DNA of 28,311 bases from Spirogloea muscicola (Eukaryota; Streptophyta; Zygnematophyceae; Spirogloeales; Spirogloeaceae), in the NCBI GenBank assembly GCA_009602725.1, contig WELB01000021.1, positions 413,003 to 441,313 of the forward strand, written 5' to 3'. The notes under the pieces are model-generated. The model did no database searches and was not told the origin of the DNA. It was given only the letters and a program-made list of their open reading frames with translations. The stretch's first letter is position 1. Each line of letters opens with the position of its first letter. Below, piece after piece: positions 27,756-28,311 of the stretch. The translations under genes were made by a program, and so were the position numbers.

Positions 27756-28311
27756 CAATCACTGCAGGAGGTGCGGGGGGGGCGGGAAAGGAGAAGCCGC
27801 CCCCGGAGTTGGACCTGGGGGAGCAGCTCACAGCGGAGGAGCGCAGGCAGTGGGTAGAGCTGCTGGAGGGGAGGCGCCTGACTTTTGCCTTCTCCATGGC
27901 AGAGCTGGGAACCTGCAGGAAGGCAGAGATGGAGATCGAGCTGACCACGACGGAGCCGGTCTACCGCAGGCGGCATCGGCTGAGCCCAGTCGAGTGGGAG
28001 CTGGTGCGGCAGCGGTGCGAGGAGCTGCTGCGGGTCGGCCTGATCGAGGAGTGTGAGTCCAGATTCGCTGCCCCGACTGTCATGCCTGCCAAAAAAGACT
28101 TGTTCGGGCAGTGGACGGAGAAGAGGATGTGCGGTGACTATCGCGCGCTGAACGACGTCACGAAGCCGGATAAGTACCCAATGCCGACCCCGGAGGAGAT
28201 CTTCGACGTCGTAGGTGCAGCCTGCTTGTTCAGTGTGCTGGATCTCAGGCAGGGCTTCAACCAGATAGTCATCCGGCAGGGGGACCGGGGGAAGACCGCC
28301 TTCTGGGGAGC
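27756..28311 (+). CDS. Reverse transcriptase N-terminal part, cut by the window end
   Basis: The RT reading (ELDLGEQLTAEERRQWVELL from 27806) goes through TEPVYRRRHRLSPVEWELV and GLIEECESRFAAPTVMPAKK, then MCGDYRALNDVTKPDKYPMP, and ends in the palm start LFSVLDLRQGFNQIVI. The active-site YxDD lies outside the window. It is one frame away from the methyltransferase end. The frame is open for at least 200 bases upstream, so the switch could occur at either G-run (27665-27673 or 27737-27744). No protease stands between methyltransferase and RT, so the two would be neighbours in one polyprotein. Confidence 0.87.

Larger units (their letters stand above)
22983..28311 (+). mobile_element. Methyltransferase-carrying Ty3/gypsy element, right end outside the window
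   Basis: The order is LTR (TGTCA...TGACA), Gag with two zinc knuckles, retropepsin, a DNA cytosine-5 methyltransferase domain, RT fingers. It is inserted into LTR-A, so it is younger than that copy. It is related in Gag and protease to the E, F and G remnants but not closely to elements A and C. Integrase and the 3' LTR would lie beyond the window. Confidence 0.88.

Noticed and set aside
1-28311. tRNA, rRNA or other structured host RNA genes
   Set aside because: No cloverleaf or rRNA-like segment was seen; the only tRNA-related sequences are the two primer-binding sites.

Overview
This window looks like a repeat-filled stretch of a GC-rich eukaryotic nuclear genome. I find no convincing host gene. 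It holds several generations of Ty3/gypsy LTR retrotransposons nested in one another. A green-lineage host (green or streptophyte alga) is the best guess: two elements are chromoviruses with a C-terminal chromodomain, and their primer-binding sites (TGGTATCAGAGA, TGGAATCAGAGG) match the initiator-Met tRNA site used by plant-type LTR elements. The species cannot be read from the sequence. A single N inside a near-perfect duplication marks a draft assembly.

Left part (1-13084). On the minus strand lie the remains of an old element, called E/G here: an LTR and leader (about 12006-13084), a gag start (about 11486-12005), and protease-region pieces at 10883-10945, 2711-3027, 1571-1720 and 937-1424. 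Two solo LTRs of a second family (LTR-D) are inserted in its protease region. One is at 1721-2705. The other is at 3028-3601 plus 10652-10877, and it was itself split by a full-length chromovirus, element C (3602-10646, minus strand). All three insertions still show 5-bp target-site duplications (TSDs), so their order can be read directly. Element C encodes Gag, protease, RT, RNase H, integrase and a chromodomain, but it is broken by several frameshifts and an integrase active-site Asp-to-Asn change.

Middle part (13791-19195). Element A, on the plus strand, has an intact Gag (579 aa) with a 5-residue repeat array. The protease-to-integrase region is fused by loss of RT and RNase H, so A is a non-autonomous deletion derivative. 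Its 3' LTR is interrupted by a solo LTR of the element C type (LTR-B).

19196-22982. LTR and coding fragments of the same families, with about 1.5 kb (19535-21084) of lower-GC sequence in which I recognise only a short dispersed repeat.

Right part (22983-28311, open at the right edge). A younger gypsy element on the plus strand is inserted in an LTR-A fragment. Its order is LTR, Gag with two zinc knuckles, protease, a complete-looking DNA cytosine-5 methyltransferase domain, then RT. The methyltransferase lies between protease and RT. It has SAM-binding motif I, a catalytic-Cys motif IV (unusual ECQ instead of PCQ), ENV, and motifs VIII to X. This captured DNA-methylation enzyme is the most remarkable content of the window. 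Cytosine methyltransferases inside retrotransposons have been reported from dinoflagellates and the charophyte Klebsormidium, so the phenomenon has precedent. The arrangement here deserves comparison.

A second cross-cutting signal is a structured module at the U5 end of otherwise different LTR families: a CTTCCGCTGCG block, a first hairpin, a GGAC linker and a terminal hairpin whose stem changes in a compensatory way from family to family.
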